Positions 16,959 through 26,453 of a stretch of 64,000 nt of DNA are shown here, piece after piece. The stretch's first letter is position 1. The number at the start of each line of letters is the position of its first letter. The position numbers were made by a program, and so were the translations under genes. The notes under the pieces were generated by a model. That model saw only the letters and a program-made list of their open reading frames with translations, was not told the origin of the DNA and did no database searches. This DNA comes from CAWGGS01 sp963822095 (GTDB lineage: Bacteria; Desulfobacterota; Desulfobulbia; Desulfobulbales; Desulfocapsaceae), in the NCBI GenBank assembly GCA_963822095.1, contig CAWGGS010000086.1, positions 172,982 through 236,981 of the forward strand, in the 5' to 3' direction.

Positions 16959-17514
16959 AATGAAAACGATAGATAAGCTCTTCACAATAATGCGTTGCAT
17001 CAAGCCGATACAAATTTCCGGTTCGTTTGACATTGCCGTCATCGTAGGCCAGGGATTCAACCAGACGAAAACCGAGTTTTCTCAAACAGGACTGCTGGGC
17101 CACATTGTCAATGTCTGTATACATTTCAACGTATCGAACTCTAACCTTGTCAAAAAGATACATGAGCAAAAATTTCTGCGCCTCTGTCCCATATCCTTTA
17201 TTCCGTTGCGAAGAATCGGCAATCTTGATCGAGATGGTTACCGTATCGCATTTTCCGGATGGCTGCCAATAGTGGATGGTACCCAAGGGCGTCTCATCAC
17301 GCCGTTCAATGATAAAGAACTTTTCGACACTATTCCACAAAACGCCCGAATCGAGCTTTTGCTGCAACTGATGCAACTCAAAACCTTCCGGAGATAAAAA
17401 TTTCCCGCACGATTCCTTTGATTGACTCCATTGGACTAAGAGTGGAAGATCCGAATTCCTTACCCGCCGTAACATCAACCTATTTGTGTAGAGTTTATCG
17501 ATTAAGTAACTCAT
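16951..17514 (-). CDS. RimJ/RimL-type GNAT acetyltransferase
   Basis: 187 residues of the acetyltransf_3 type: LYTNRLMLRRVRNSDLPLL at the start, the acetyl-CoA loop RNKGYGTEAQK and the final CLRKLGFRLVE. It probably acetylates an amine on a protein or small molecule. The stop lies inside the following deacetylase gene, forming an acetylase/deacetylase pair of the kind known for AcuA/AcuC, though AcuA itself is a different GNAT subtype. Confidence 0.82.
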   Translation of the reverse strand: MSYLIDKLYTNRLMLRRVRNSDLPLLVQWSQSKESCGKFLSPEGFELHQLQQKLDSGVLWNSVEKFFIIERRDETPLGTIHYWQPSGKCDTVTISIKIADSSQRNKGYGTEAQKFLLMYLFDKVRVRYVEMYTDIDNVAQQSCLRKLGFRLVESLAYDDGNVKRTGNLYRLDATHYCEELIYRFHYE

Positions 17515-17621
17515 GGTTCATGACCTGATCTTAGGATAAAGCCATCAGCCCATCAACATTTCTTCAAACCTGGAAATGGTGTACCCGGCCTTTCAGACAA
17601 TGATCGACCGGGTACAAGTTG

Positions 17622-20600
17622 CTACATTCCACTGACAACTTTACTCAGTGTTTTAGATGAATTTTCCAGTTTTTTCAGAGCTTCGACGGTGCCATCAATT
17701 GAAATATTGACAACATTGGCTGCTTTCTTATTTTCACTGGACGAAGAAACCACACTCATTATCTGGTCTTTAACCTCATTGCCGTTAGCATTCAAAATAT
17801 CCGTTTTGGCGTTCAAACCTCCAACCGAATCGGAAATTGTCACAATGCCTTCCGATATTTTCTGCATCGCGTCTAGCGCAGTGTTTATTACCTCGCCACC
17901 GTCACCCAGCATTTTCATGCCATCTTTCATGACGCCTATAGTTTCCCGAGATTCCTCCTCAACCTTTTTGACGATATTGGAGATATCCACTGCCGAGCGT
18001 GAGCTGTTTTCCGCAAGTTTTCTGATTTCATCTGCAACGACGGCAAATCCTCTCCCCGCATCGCCCGCCCTTGCAGCCTCGATTGCCGCATTAAAGGCAA
18101 GCAGGTTTGTCTGGGAGGCAATCTCTTTTATGATGTCAACAAAGCTGCCGATTTTCCCGACTTGACCCACCAGATTGCCGACCATCTGGTTGCTGTCCTC
18201 CATCGATTCGTTGATGGCTTTCATCTTTTTACCGGCATCAGACCCAGCCTTTTGGGCTTCTTCTGCATCCACCGTCACCTTTGCCGCCATTTCAGCAGAC
18301 TTGGTTGTCAAGGCTGCCATCTCAGCGGTAAAATCAACCATTTTGTCAATGGTTGAGGTTGAACTGTCAAGCAGGTTGACCTCTTTATCGATGGTGGTAT
18401 TCATACCCTCGACATTGGCAGTCGCTTTTTTCATCTGCTCAAGAGATGCGGCAACCAGACTCGAGACCTCATCACTCGCCTCATTGATTAATCGCTCCAC
18501 CTCTGCCTCGGCAGTGACATCTGCAATGTACTCAAGCCCGCCCTTTATGTTGCCTTTTGCATCCTTGATGGAGACACTCGTTACCTTCACAGCGATGTTT
18601 CTGCTTCCGACATGGGCTGTAGTCTGCCCTGTGATAGGTTTGTCGCTGCGCATTGCCTGCTGCACTCCGCACATCTGCGTACGGCAGTGATCTTTACAGA
18701 AGAGATCAAAACACTTTCTGCCGAGCGCCTGATCGACCGTCATTCCCACCATGGCCGCACCTGCGGGATTGATATAGGTGATGGTCAGGTTGGTATCAAC
18801 CGCATGGATCGGGTTCGGAATGGCATTGAGGTTTTCAATCTTCTCGTTGGCCGCCTGCCGCTGCTTCATCTCCTCTGTTATATCCAGCACGAATTCGAGA
18901 GCCCCTTTTATATTGCCTTTGGCATCTTTGATTGGCGCTCCGGTATACTTGATCGGCATGATCTTGCCGTCTCCCGGTCGGGCAATGGTTTCTTCAGAGA
19001 CGATGGAATCGGTCTTCATGGCACGGGCACAGGCACATTTTTCCGTCCTGCAATGCGGGGTCTTGAAAATATCATAGCATTTCTTGCCGACGATTTCTTC
19101 CGGTCTCAGACCGGTTATTCCCGCTCCGGCCGGATTCATGTAGGTTATGGAATAGTCCGTATCAATGGAAAGAATCGGCGTCGGGATGGCATTCAGGTTT
19201 TCAATCTTCTCATCAGCCGCCTGTTTCTGCTTTGCCTCCTCCGTCATATCAAGCACGTACTCCAGGGCACCTTTGATATTGCCCTTGGCATCCTTGATCG
19301 GTGACCCGGTATATTTGATCGGGATGATCACACCCTCGGCAGGACGGGCAATGGTCTGCTCGGTCACCACTGCATTGGTCTTCATCGCCCGATTACAGGC
19401 ACATTTCTCGGTCTTACAGTGCGGGGTCTTAAACAGGTCGTAGCACTTTTCTCCCACTACCTGTTCCGGCGTCTTGCCAACAACACCTGCTCCTGCGGGA
19501 TTCATAAAGGTGACGTTGTAATCAGTGTCTATGGCCATGATCGGCGTCGGGATCGTATTCAGGTTCTCGATCTTCTCATCGGCTGCCTGTTTCTGCTTCG
19601 CCTCCTCCGTCATATCAAGCACATACTCCAGGGCGCCTTTGATATTGCCCTTGGCATCCTTGATCGGTGACCCGGTATACTTGATCGGGATGATCACCCC
19701 CTCGGCAGGACGGGCAATGGTCTGCTCGGTCACCACCGCATTGGTCTTCATGGCACGGGCACAGGCACATTTTTCCGTCTTGCAATGTGGAGTCTTAAAC
19801 AGATTGTAGCACTTTTCTCCGATCACCTGTTCCGGCGTCTTACCGACAACTCCAGCCCCGGCCGGATTCATAAAGGTGATGGTATAATCAGTATCAATGG
19901 CCATGATCGGCGTCGGGATCGTGTTCAGATTCTCGATCTTCTCATCGGCCGCCTGCTTCTGCTTCGCCTCTTCAGTCATGTCAATCACATACTCCAGGGC
20001 CCCTTTGATATTGCCCTTGGCATCCTTAATCGGGGCTCCGGTGTATTTAATCGGGATGATCACCCCCTCGGCAGGACGGGCAATGGTCTGCTCGGTCACC
20101 ACCGCATTGGTCTTCATCGCCCGTTTACAGGCACATTTCTCGGTCTTACAGTGCGGGGTCTTAAACAGATTGTAGCACTTTTGGCCGATCACCTGGTCCG
20201 GCTTCTTACCGACAACTCCAGCCCCGGCCGGATTCATAAAGGTGATGGTGAAATCGGTATCGATGGCCATGATCGGCGTCGGGATCGTGTTCAGATTTTC
20301 GATCTTCTCATCAGCCTCCTGCTTCTGCTTCGCCTCCTCTGTCATGTCAAGCACATACTCCAGGGCGCCTTTGATATTGCCCTTGGCATCCTTGATCGGT
20401 GACCCGGTATATTTAATCGGGATGATCACCCCCTCGGCAGGCCGGGCGATGGTCTGCTCGGTCACCACCGCATTGGTCTTCATCGCCCTGTTGCAAGCAC
20501 ATTTCTCGGTCTTGCAATGTGGGGTTTTAAAGAGATTGTAGCACTTTTCCCCCACCACCTGCTCCGGAGTCTTGCCCACCACACCTGCCCCGGCCGGATT

Positions 20601-21446
20601 CATAAAGGTAATGGTGTAATCGGTATCGATGGCCATGATCGGCGTCGGGATCGTGTTCAGATTTTCGATCTTCTCATCGGCCGCCTGCTTCTGCTTTGCC
20701 TCTTCCGTCATGTCAAGCACATACTCCAGGGCGCCTTTGATATTGCCCTTGGCGTCCTTGATAGGAGCACCGGTATATTTGATCGGAATTATCACCCCGT
20801 CCCGGGGTCTTGCTATGGTCTGTTCAGTTATCACCGAATCCGTTTTCATTGCCCGGGCACAGGCGCATTTTTCCGTCTTGCAATGCGGGGTTCTGAAAAG
20901 GTCATAACATTTTTTGCCAATGGCTTCGTCAGGAGTCAATCCGACCACCGCTGCACCGGCAGGATTTAAAAAGGTTATGCCAAAGGTCGTATCTATCTCG
21001 ACAATCGGGGTCGGAATGACATTGAGATCGGTTGTCATCTGCCTTAGATCCGCCTGGGCATTCTTAAGCGATGTGATGTCACTCATCGTGATGAACACGC
21101 CGCCACTCTTCCCGTTCATCATCGGCGTCGCTTTCGAAGAGAAGTATTGATAGGTCGTCCCACCGTTTTTATAGATAACCTCGGTCTCAACCGGCTTCTT
21201 AATCCGCATTGCCTTGGCACTGGGACAATCTTTAGTCCCACACAGATGGGTCGGGCATGCCTCCTCGCAGGTCATCTTATTAATGACGTTTGCGGCCTTC
21301 AGGTTAAAGGTCTTCAAGAACGGATCGTTTGCCCAGGAAATAATCCGATCATCCCCGACGATGAAGCTCGGCTCCATCAACATATTCAAACATGCCACAT
21401 CCATTTCCGTCGTTGCTGCCTTCGTTTTCGATTCCATTCTCATCAC
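17622..21446 (-). CDS. Cytosolic methyl-accepting chemotaxis protein with eight PAS domains
   Basis: A 1274-residue receptor with no membrane helix. PAS1 (about 20-135) is followed by seven PAS domains repeating every 122 residues (366 bp) from about 142 to 995; repeats 3 to 6 are nearly identical. Every PAS carries CX8CX4C (KCYNLFKTPHCKTEKCAC in the central ones, which add a fourth Cys), suggesting a metal, heme or redox sensor. The C-terminal MCP domain has the hairpin tip IASQTNLLAFNAAIEAARAG at about 1125. The start GTG overlaps the upstream CheW-like gene by four bases; an ATG nine bases on (MESKTK) behind GGGGTGATGAGA is as plausible. It should feed a CheA array located elsewhere. Confidence 0.9.
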   Translation of the reverse strand: MMRMESKTKAATTEMDVACLNMLMEPSFIVGDDRIISWANDPFLKTFNLKAANVINKMTCEEACPTHLCGTKDCPSAKAMRIKKPVETEVIYKNGGTTYQYFSSKATPMMNGKSGGVFITMSDITSLKNAQADLRQMTTDLNVIPTPIVEIDTTFGITFLNPAGAAVVGLTPDEAIGKKCYDLFRTPHCKTEKCACARAMKTDSVITEQTIARPRDGVIIPIKYTGAPIKDAKGNIKGALEYVLDMTEEAKQKQAADEKIENLNTIPTPIMAIDTDYTITFMNPAGAGVVGKTPEQVVGEKCYNLFKTPHCKTEKCACNRAMKTNAVVTEQTIARPAEGVIIPIKYTGSPIKDAKGNIKGALEYVLDMTEEAKQKQEADEKIENLNTIPTPIMAIDTDFTITFMNPAGAGVVGKKPDQVIGQKCYNLFKTPHCKTEKCACKRAMKTNAVVTEQTIARPAEGVIIPIKYTGAPIKDAKGNIKGALEYVIDMTEEAKQKQAADEKIENLNTIPTPIMAIDTDYTITFMNPAGAGVVGKTPEQVIGEKCYNLFKTPHCKTEKCACARAMKTNAVVTEQTIARPAEGVIIPIKYTGSPIKDAKGNIKGALEYVLDMTEEAKQKQAADEKIENLNTIPTPIMAIDTDYNVTFMNPAGAGVVGKTPEQVVGEKCYDLFKTPHCKTEKCACNRAMKTNAVVTEQTIARPAEGVIIPIKYTGSPIKDAKGNIKGALEYVLDMTEEAKQKQAADEKIENLNAIPTPILSIDTDYSITYMNPAGAGITGLRPEEIVGKKCYDIFKTPHCRTEKCACARAMKTDSIVSEETIARPGDGKIMPIKYTGAPIKDAKGNIKGALEFVLDITEEMKQRQAANEKIENLNAIPNPIHAVDTNLTITYINPAGAAMVGMTVDQALGRKCFDLFCKDHCRTQMCGVQQAMRSDKPITGQTTAHVGSRNIAVKVTSVSIKDAKGNIKGGLEYIADVTAEAEVERLINEASDEVSSLVAASLEQMKKATANVEGMNTTIDKEVNLLDSSTSTIDKMVDFTAEMAALTTKSAEMAAKVTVDAEEAQKAGSDAGKKMKAINESMEDSNQMVGNLVGQVGKIGSFVDIIKEIASQTNLLAFNAAIEAARAGDAGRGFAVVADEIRKLAENSSRSAVDISNIVKKVEEESRETIGVMKDGMKMLGDGGEVINTALDAMQKISEGIVTISDSVGGLNAKTDILNANGNEVKDQIMSVVSSSSENKKAANVVNISIDGTVEALKKLENSSKTLSKVVSGM

Positions 21447-22960
21447 CCCACTTTTTTGTATATAGCAGTATCTCCATCATCTGCTAGGGAAACTTTTTGT
21501 GCATCCATAGCCATATGATTGCGCATAAGGTTTTCAACATTGACCACGAGAACATGCTCGCTTATTCCTTCATGACCAGTGAAATCAATCAACCGGTCCA
21601 GGGTATCCTTTCTCCCGGCCAATTGAGGATTTAAGGAGGGTGTGTCATGAAACTGTTCCTGTTTATAGATGGTCACTATGCGATCAACCTCCAGGGCCAC
21701 AGTGCCCATTTTTCCTCGACAAATAATCAACTTGCTCTTTGCCTCACCCAGGCCCAACGGTGAATAATTATAAAAGCTTCTTAAACTGACAACCGAGACT
21801 ATCTGACCGCGAAGATTGATCACCTGAGAATTAAACCCTTTGGCACAGGGAACTCCCAAGACCCCGTCATTTTCTATAATTTCTTGTACATCCTTAATTT
21901 CAATTGCAAAATTCTTCTCTATTGCAAAGATAAGATAACAATTCTCCGTGATCAGATGGTGCGCCCGTATCTTATTAAGCCGGTCTTCATCGACCACCTC
22001 CTTATTGTTATTGATCCTGGCAAGAGATTTGATTGTATCCATGTGATCACCCACAATCTTCTGCATATCGAGCAACATGACATTCCCATTATTTTTCCTT
22101 GGATATACTCCGGAAACCTTGCCATCCCCACCACCAGGCATCAGAAGAATTTCATTATCAGGGACAGAGAGAATCTCTTTTACTTCCTCAACAATCATTC
22201 CAAGAAAACAGTCCTCACAAGAAAGCACCAATATCCGCCAGGTTTCTCCTGCAGGAAACAAGGATAAATCTTTTTCAGTAAGCAGGTATTGGGAATTGAC
22301 GACCGGGATAGTGTTACCCCGCAACTTTAAGGCACCCTCCACCACCCCAGTTCTGAAAATGGTATCGATGTCGGAATAGAATGTGATTTCCTGTGAGTAT
22401 TCCACCGGCACTCCATACTCCTGTCCGGCGGAAGAAAAGACGACATAACGTGAATAGGTGACCGGTTCGGGCTTTGAGTCAAAAGATTCATCCGAAATCA
22501 ATTTCTCCATATCGGAAAATCCGTTCAAGAATAGACTGTCCAATTCGAGAAGCTCAACGGTACGCTTGCCCTTTTCCAGCGAGATAAGCGCCGAGATAAT
22601 CTTATCTTCTGTTTGGAGAAGGCTGTTAACGGGCCGGATGTTGGTGGATTCCACCCTGAAAACATCTTTAATATCATCAACAAGCAATCCATACCGATTA
22701 TCGAGCAGAGTTACCACCGCAACCTTTGCAGCAGCATTGTAACTCTTCTCCGGCAAACCTAACCTTTTTTTTAGGTTGATTATTGGAATGACCTCGTCCC
22801 GTAGATGCATGATTCCCTCAAGGAAATCGATGCTGGCCGGAAGTGCCTGGATCATACCGTTAACAGGAGTCGCCTCGTTAACATTTTCCGCCTTCAAGGC
22901 AATTTCCAACCCAGAGGACTGATCCAGCACGAACGATGCAAAAAGTTGTTCTTGCGACAT
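21443..22960 (-). CDS. Triple-CheW-domain coupling protein
   Basis: About 505 residues containing three successive CheW folds (roughly 10-150, 170-315 and 330-490). Each has the hydrophobic pattern around a VIPIINL/TIPVVN/IVSVVSL strand. CheW links receptors to the CheA kinase; tandem CheW proteins may cross-bridge arrays. MSQEQLF was chosen as start because AGGATCGACACCA precedes it; an ATG 18 bases upstream lacks a ribosome-binding site. The stop overlaps the start of the PAS-array receptor, so the two proteins are almost certainly partners. Confidence 0.87.
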   Translation of the reverse strand: MSQEQLFASFVLDQSSGLEIALKAENVNEATPVNGMIQALPASIDFLEGIMHLRDEVIPIINLKKRLGLPEKSYNAAAKVAVVTLLDNRYGLLVDDIKDVFRVESTNIRPVNSLLQTEDKIISALISLEKGKRTVELLELDSLFLNGFSDMEKLISDESFDSKPEPVTYSRYVVFSSAGQEYGVPVEYSQEITFYSDIDTIFRTGVVEGALKLRGNTIPVVNSQYLLTEKDLSLFPAGETWRILVLSCEDCFLGMIVEEVKEILSVPDNEILLMPGGGDGKVSGVYPRKNNGNVMLLDMQKIVGDHMDTIKSLARINNNKEVVDEDRLNKIRAHHLITENCYLIFAIEKNFAIEIKDVQEIIENDGVLGVPCAKGFNSQVINLRGQIVSVVSLRSFYNYSPLGLGEAKSKLIICRGKMGTVALEVDRIVTIYKQEQFHDTPSLNPQLAGRKDTLDRLIDFTGHEGISEHVLVVNVENLMRNHMAMDAQKVSLADDGDTAIYKKVG

Positions 22961-23061
22961 TGGTGTCGATCCTATCATGGAATTTATCTAACTTTTTTTA
23001 GTCAGTTAGCCACTGAGATAGTAACTAGTAACCGTCCATTGAAACACAACACTGTGTGGCA

Positions 23062-23457
23062 CTATGCTGTACTGGTTATCTTTTCTATCACTTCATTCAA
23101 TCCGGTGACATTCATCTCCATGGAGGTGATATATCTGGGATTGAGAACATGGCATTTCCTATCATTGAGGCATTCATCATTTCCAACAATCAGGATGATA
23201 CGAAAGGCCTCAAAGAGTTCTTTCTTTGCAACCAGCTCCCCGAGTTCTCTTTTATTTCCTGCATAGAGAATCATCAAATCACCGCTCCTGATCTCCCTGC
23301 TTTGAGGAGATGAAAAATATGAACCTCCCGGGAGCACCGTAAAATTTCTCAAGGCCTGTAAGCTTTGTAACGTGCCAAGACAACGTTGAATGCAAGCTGA
23401 ATAATTACAACCATTATTGCAGGCTAAGATACCAGCAGAGTAAAAATATATTTTCAT
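23062..23457 (-). CDS. Small protein with degenerate receiver-like domain
   Basis: About 131 residues from MKIYFYSAGILACNN. The C-terminal part (SGDLMILYAGNKRELGELV, FRIILIVGND, LNPRYI, NEVIEKI) resembles the atypical receiver domains found in sensory proteins of anaerobic Proteobacteria, without the phospho-aspartate set. The N-terminal part has a cluster of cysteines (CNNGCNYSACIQRC). It lies about 100 bp upstream of the CheW-like gene in the same direction and could belong to the same signalling unit. The family assignment is tentative. Confidence 0.5.
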   Translation of the reverse strand: MKIYFYSAGILACNNGCNYSACIQRCLGTLQSLQALRNFTVLPGGSYFSSPQSREIRSGDLMILYAGNKRELGELVAKKELFEAFRIILIVGNDECLNDRKCHVLNPRYITSMEMNVTGLNEVIEKITSTA

Positions 23458-23637
23458 AGCACGCCAAAGGATTGAAATTTTGTTTGTCTGCTTCTTTTGC
23501 CCATTTAAAAGATGTGAGATTCCTTCAGCAGTATCCATGCCAGCTTTTTAAAGAGAGGTTCCATTTCAGTATGTCATTGCTATTTAATGAGGTTTTGAAT
23601 AAGCTCTTTAAACATGTCATGGGAAAAACCGGAAATA

Positions 23638-23680
23638 CTGTAAACAAATGTGAACACCAATCATAATTGTGAACACCTAC
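23638..23680. repeat. GTGAACAC short repeats, possible IS end remnant
   Basis: TGTAAACAAATGTGAACACC is followed by ATTGTGAACACC. A similar block at 24573-24617 reads TGTCAACAAAAGTGAACACT then AATAGTAACACT. Tandem sites of this form resemble transposase-binding ends of IS21-type elements, but no transposase gene is present between or beside them. Confidence 0.35.
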
Positions 23681-23728
23681 GAAACACCGGCATTGTCATG
23701 CCCAAATCTCACTATCTCGTAAATACCT

Positions 23729-23790
23729 TTCTGATTACCACTAATGTTCAGTAACTAATCCAAGGCGTGAGCTGTTCGTTCCGGAATATC
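23729..23790. repeat. 3'-end palindromic element P, half copy E
   Basis: CTGATTACCACTAATGTTCA and GTGAGCTGTTCGTTCCGG match the left half of the whole copies at 4533 and 36541. It lies about 75 bp beyond the 3' end of the receiver gene. Confidence 0.6.
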
Positions 23791-23864
23791 GATAAAAGAC
23801 TACGCATCTAACGACAAGAAAGGCACAAAAAGGTTTGGAAACTCACACGCTCGTCAGCCAGGAA

Positions 23865-24230
23865 TTAAACGAGCAATTCCCGGACAATCCCTATAAATTC
23901 AGCAGGATAAAAAGGTTTTTCAATAATTCGGTGCGCCCCCAGCCTCTCTGCAAGACCCAGATAGGTATCGGGGTCGACTCTTCCTCCTCCCGATAGAGCA
24001 ATAATTTTGGGTTTGCGCTCAAGTTTACTGAGCTCCATAATTACCTCTAGACCGTCCTTTTCCGGCATGACTATATCGGTGATCACCAAACATGGAGAAT
24101 TGGAGTGATACACTTTCAACCCATTGCGTCCATCGTGCGCTGTCAGAACCTCAAATCCTGAACGAATCAAAAGATCGCGAATTAACCTACGAACTGCTTC
24201 ATTATCATCTATAACGAGGATAGTTTTCAT
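23865..24230 (-). CDS. Single-domain response regulator
   Basis: 121 residues forming one receiver domain: acidic pair DD in LVIDDNEA, phospho-acceptor aspartate in VITDIVMPEKDG, the T/S position in ALSGGG and the conserved lysine in IIEKPF. There is no output domain, so it acts by protein contact, as CheY or Spo0F do. The nearby chemoreceptor and CheW genes make a chemosensory role possible, but they are separated by repeats and it is flanked by possible IS-end remnants. Confidence 0.85.
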   Translation of the reverse strand: MKTILVIDDNEAVRRLIRDLLIRSGFEVLTAHDGRNGLKVYHSNSPCLVITDIVMPEKDGLEVIMELSKLERKPKIIALSGGGRVDPDTYLGLAERLGAHRIIEKPFYPAEFIGIVRELLV

Positions 24231-24696
24231 GCTCTCATTTCCCGGGAATCATAATTCAGAAACTTACGCTATTACCGTTTTCTTGAACCAACCGGTAATT
24301 TAATGAAGGTAATAAGCATTTTTCATGCCAAGCAGACCATCACCCAAAACTCCAAGAAAAAGTTAGCCCCATTCTGGAACGATCAGGCCCAATTCCTATT
24401 TAAATCTCCTAGCAGTCTGGGCAAGACTAATTCCGGCTGGACGGAGCGTGACCATTGAGAAATACAACCCATTGCAGCATATGAATTGCCGTGTTCTTTT
24501 CCCCTTCGAAGGAAGCAATGGGAATTTTTAATTCTAGGATGTGATCAGGAAAGGAAAGGGAGGATGGAGGAAGACCGAACTGTCAACAAAAGTGAACACT
24601 GACAACAAATAGTAACACTGTACCCGATTGTCCCTTGATAAAGCGTTTCAATATGACGAGAAAAGAGGAGGGAGAATTGGGTTCTTATCTGAGTAG

Positions 24697-24950
24697 CCTG
24701 GATATTTCATGAAAAATTTGCTCGGAATTGAATGTATTATGTCGATATAAAGAGTTAACCCAATAAAATTCAAGCATGCACCGAGTACAATTTGTTCCTG
24801 AACAAAAACAGTCAACCGTAAATTTTTCCACCCTTCGGGAGAGTCGAGGCGGTTCGCTATCCCGCGTCGCTTGTGCGGTTCACATACTTCAGTATAGTGA
24901 ACCGCACGTCTCCAAGGCTTGCAACCGCCTCGACTCTTGAAATATCCAGG
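24697..24950. mobile_element. 254-bp MITE, copy 1
   Basis: Terminal inverted repeats CCTGGATATTTCA/TGAAATATCCAGG bound a 254-bp non-coding element, about 93-95% identical by eye to 51551-51804. Inside are nested palindromes: GTGCGGTTCAC/GTGAACCGCAC and GAGTCGAGGCGGTT/AACCGCCTCGACTC. Flanks read GTAG and TTAG. It carries no gene, so it must rely on a transposase elsewhere. The rest of the gap 24231-24696 shows no gene. Confidence 0.85.
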
Positions 24951-24966
24951 TTAGGGGATCAAGGTC

Positions 24967-26373
24967 CTACATTTTTTTAGCTTCTATCTGGTCGAAGGCT
25001 GAGAGTGCTGCAATTTTCAGGGCCTCTGAGTATGTTGGATAATTAAAGATATTATCAATAAACAGATCAATTTTGGCGTTATGAAAAAGGGCCAACAATG
25101 CAATATGTATAATCTCAGTTGCTCCGGCACCCAGGATATGTACCCCCAAAATCTCTCGGGTATCACTGTGGACAATCATTTTCAATAACCCCTCGCACTC
25201 TCCCGAGATCTGCCCTCGAGGCAATTCATCGTAGAGGCATCTTCCGACGACAAACCTATATCCCCTGGCACTTGCCTCCTCTTCTGTTATACCTACATAG
25301 GAAATTTCGGGTATGGTATAAATTCCGATAGGAAAGAGGTGGGGAAAGCTATCTGCCCTTCTCTGCAGGGCATTGAGAGCCGCTAGCCTCCCTTGGGTAA
25401 TCGAGGTGGCGGCAAGACTCGGCCAACCTATTACATCACCGACAGCATAAATATCGGGTGTCGAGGTCTGATAGAGTTCATTAACCTTAATGTAACTCCC
25501 ATTGCAGGCAATCCCGGCTTTCTCGATATCGAGAAACGCCGTGTTTGCTTCCCGCCCCAATGCAAAAAAGAGTGTCTCGGCTGAAAATTCACGGCCGGAA
25601 TCCAATCTCAGGATAGCCCTGCCGTTTTCTCTTTCGATCACGAACTTTCCGCAATTATTAACATATTCGATATTTCCCCGGGGAAAATTCATCTTCAGAT
25701 AGTCGATTATTTCATGGTCGATGAATTTCAACAATCGAGGCCCGGTATCCACAAGGGTAACCTTGACCCCCAAGGCCGCAAAGATCGTTGCATACTCCGA
25801 TCCGATGACGCCTCCACCCAGAATCAACATGGATTTCGGAATGGTCTTCATATTGAGAATACTTGTCGAATCAACAACAATTGTATGGTCAAAAGGGATG
25901 TCAGGAGGAGTCCTTGGACAGGAGCCGGTTGCAATGATGATGAACTTCCCCTCAACCAGAATCTCTTCGTTATTCAAACAGTCGACCTTAATCGTCTTTG
26001 ACCCAACAAAGGTCGCATTTCCCCTTATCAGGGTAATTCCATTACGTCTCAGTTGCCCCTCGATAATTGAATGCTCTTTTAAGCGGACATATTGAAGACG
26101 ATTTTTCAGCCTCTCCATCGAGATTTCGGCATCTGCAATAATGCAGGGAGCATCTTCCGAAAAAACTTTTCTCGTCAAAAGCCCGGTCAAAGAAAGAACC
26201 GCCTCACGCAGGGTCTTGCTTGGAAAGGTCCCTGTGTTTACACAAACCCCTCCCAGAGATCCTTCCCTTTCCAGGATCAGAACTTTTCTACTTGATTTCG
26301 ATGCGGTCAGGGCCGCCGAAAGACCGGCCGGACCCGTCCCGATGATGATAAAATCATATTCATGGTTCTTCAT
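24967..26373 (-). CDS. sthA: Si-specific NAD(P)+ transhydrogenase-like flavoprotein
   Basis: 468 residues of the pyridine nucleotide-disulfide oxidoreductase family: FAD-binding GTGPAGLSAA, active-site region GGVCVNTGTFPSKTLREA, NAD-binding GGGVIGSEYA, second FAD motif IYAVGDVIG, and a dimerisation domain. The redox-active cysteine pair is broken (CVNTGT instead of CxxxxC), as in the soluble transhydrogenase SthA, which has the same TFPSKTLRE-type segment. It would interconvert NADH and NADPH in the cytosol. A dihydrolipoamide dehydrogenase is excluded by the missing cysteine. The MITE lies just beyond its 3' end. Confidence 0.85.
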   Translation of the reverse strand: MKNHEYDFIIIGTGPAGLSAALTASKSSRKVLILEREGSLGGVCVNTGTFPSKTLREAVLSLTGLLTRKVFSEDAPCIIADAEISMERLKNRLQYVRLKEHSIIEGQLRRNGITLIRGNATFVGSKTIKVDCLNNEEILVEGKFIIIATGSCPRTPPDIPFDHTIVVDSTSILNMKTIPKSMLILGGGVIGSEYATIFAALGVKVTLVDTGPRLLKFIDHEIIDYLKMNFPRGNIEYVNNCGKFVIERENGRAILRLDSGREFSAETLFFALGREANTAFLDIEKAGIACNGSYIKVNELYQTSTPDIYAVGDVIGWPSLAATSITQGRLAALNALQRRADSFPHLFPIGIYTIPEISYVGITEEEASARGYRFVVGRCLYDELPRGQISGECEGLLKMIVHSDTREILGVHILGAGATEIIHIALLALFHNAKIDLFIDNIFNYPTYSEALKIAALSAFDQIEAKKM

Positions 26374-26453
26374 GAAAAAAAGAATACTCCAAATGTTGAT
26401 TTTAATTCAGTAGAATTACGCCGAACCACGGATATTGCTGCTTTACGACATGA

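Noticed and set aside
18612..20970. Series of plus-strand open frames repeated every 366 bp
   Set aside because: They are antisense shadows of the repeated PAS domains of the receptor and share its period.
24697..24950. CRISPR array or tRNA cluster in the repeat-rich gap
   Set aside because: Only one palindromic unit per site, no regularly spaced direct repeats, and no tRNA cloverleaf; the matching copy at 51551 with inverted ends identifies a MITE.
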